Source: Gemmatimonadota bacterium
GTDB taxonomy: Bacteria; Gemmatimonadota; Gemmatimonadetes; Longimicrobiales; UBA6960
DNA length: 8,195 bases
Assembly (NCBI GenBank): GCA_019347995.1
Contig: JAHWKH010000088.1
Span: 1 to 8,195 of the forward strand
Direction of reading: 5' to 3'
Made by a program: the position numbers and the translations under genes. The notes beneath the pieces are model-generated. The model was given only the letters and a program-made list of their open reading frames with translations. It was not told where the DNA came from and searched no databases. Position 1 is the first letter of the stretch, and every line of letters starts with the position of its first letter. Below are positions 7,736 to 8,195 of this stretch, piece after piece.

Positions 7736-8195
7736 GCGCGCAGGCCCTCGCGGCCGTGCTGGTCCTCGAGGAACTGCAGCAGCTCGTCGGCGATGGCCGC
7801 GGTCCGCTGGGGGAACAGCCGCAGGGCCCGGTCGGTGAGGCGGTGGTGCCGCGCCGGCCGGCCGGGACCGTCGGCGACGTCGCGGGTGGCGACCAGGTCG
7901 TCGTCGACGAGCAGCCTGGAGGCCGCCGCCGGGGCCGACACGGCAGCCGGGAAGGTGCCGACCACGTCCTCGAGCCGGCCGAGCGGGAGCACCTCATCGA
8001 CCTCGCGCAGGTCGGCCCGGGTCTCGGGCCGAGCCACCACCGTGATGACCGGGGGGGCGGGCAGCGCCTGCAACGACCTCCATACCACCCGCGCCATGGC
8101 TCCGGAGCCGATCACCGCCACCCGCTCGCCGGCACCGACGACCTGGGCCGCCATTGCGGCCATCGTGGCGTGGGGCGAGAGATCCAGCTCATCCC
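7126..8195 (-). CDS. Partial frame from the right edge: glutamyl-tRNA-reductase-like NADP-binding segment followed by winged-helix-regulator-like segment
   Basis: On the reverse strand an open frame enters from the right edge and has no stop until 7126, about 610 bases into the antisense of the Rossmann gene. The family-like part ends near 7690. The ATG at 8163 is probably internal, because the residues before it (DELDLSPHAT) continue the same pattern. ERVAVIGSGAMARVVWRSL is a Rossmann nucleotide-binding site, and with the following ITVVAR and PAAVSAPAA it resembles the middle domain of glutamyl-tRNA reductase (HemA). Then LLVDDDLVATRDV and GRPARHHRLTDRALRLFPQ resemble the recognition helix, wing and linker of ArsR/SufR-type regulators, and AIADELLQFLEDQHGREGLR their helical sensor part. 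The two halves are not known to me as one protein. The real C-terminus is unclear. It could be a true fusion, a decayed gene or an assembly chimera. Confidence 0.45.
   Translation of the reverse strand, partial: DELDLSPHATMAAMAAQVVGAGERVAVIGSGAMARVVWRSLQALPAPPVITVVARPETRADLREVDEVLPLGRLEDVVGTFPAAVSAPAAASRLLVDDDLVATRDVADGPGRPARHHRLTDRALRLFPQRTAAIADELLQFLEDQHGREGLRAYLAWRLERQTAQLEGRRSTQPLSTTRAAVRGRPGSGGTRTSAPRSTRSPSGSRMGSPTESTRWRRSSSSSTKARARAAVSSGSRPATSSSVRYMRRSSAASNRSLESRGGPSISYATASTPCSRSRASMRSNARARSTPARKVGPIVAPSSAATTSRPVGCAVSSRTTFSAISSGVTNSMSPSAVSTSNSGREKSPFSPESR

Overview
The window is a very GC-rich bacterial chromosomal segment. Almost every third codon position is G or C, and long open frames occur on both strands, so most open frames are shadows of real genes. 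The block site-2 protease - scpA - scpB - rluB, together with rpsT, a TPR-rich AAA ATPase regulator and strongly acidic protein tails, fits a Gemmatimonadota-like organism best. That assignment is inference; no rRNA or tRNA is present to confirm it.

Layout. (1) Positions 1-2153, minus strand: a large STAND-type ATPase/TPR regulator, cut off by the left edge. (2) 2154-2543: gene-free spacer with its likely promoter region, a small inverted repeat and a strong hairpin after rpsT. (3) 2544-2801, minus: rpsT (ribosomal protein S20), with a recognisable -35/-10 promoter at 2847-2875. (4) 3031-6077, plus: a tightly packed four-gene operon of an M50 site-2 protease, scpA, scpB and an RluB/RsuA-family pseudouridine synthase. 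Three of these genes overlap or nearly touch. (5) 6078-6223: spacer with two tandem hairpin repeats. (6) 6224-7735, plus: a large atypical Rossmann-fold dehydrogenase-like protein. (7) About 7690-8195, minus: an incomplete reading frame entering from the right edge. Its first part looks like the NADP-binding part of glutamyl-tRNA reductase and its second part like a winged-helix regulator.

How the genes fit together. ScpA and ScpB are the two non-SMC subunits of the chromosome-condensing SMC complex and are commonly found in an operon with a site-2 protease upstream and an rRNA pseudouridine synthase downstream. The operon is therefore housekeeping: chromosome segregation, membrane proteolysis and ribosome maturation. 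rpsT, divergent from it, is also housekeeping. The left-hand ATPase and the right-hand Rossmann and composite frames are the accessory or less understood part.

I did not find a convincing new defence, mobile or CRISPR-like system. The observations most worth checking are: the missing canonical start codon of the pseudouridine synthase, with conserved S4-domain codons upstream of the first GTG; the tandem hairpins at 6086-6154, whose stems change in a compensating way; and the unusual frame at the right edge, which may mark a real fusion or an assembly junction.
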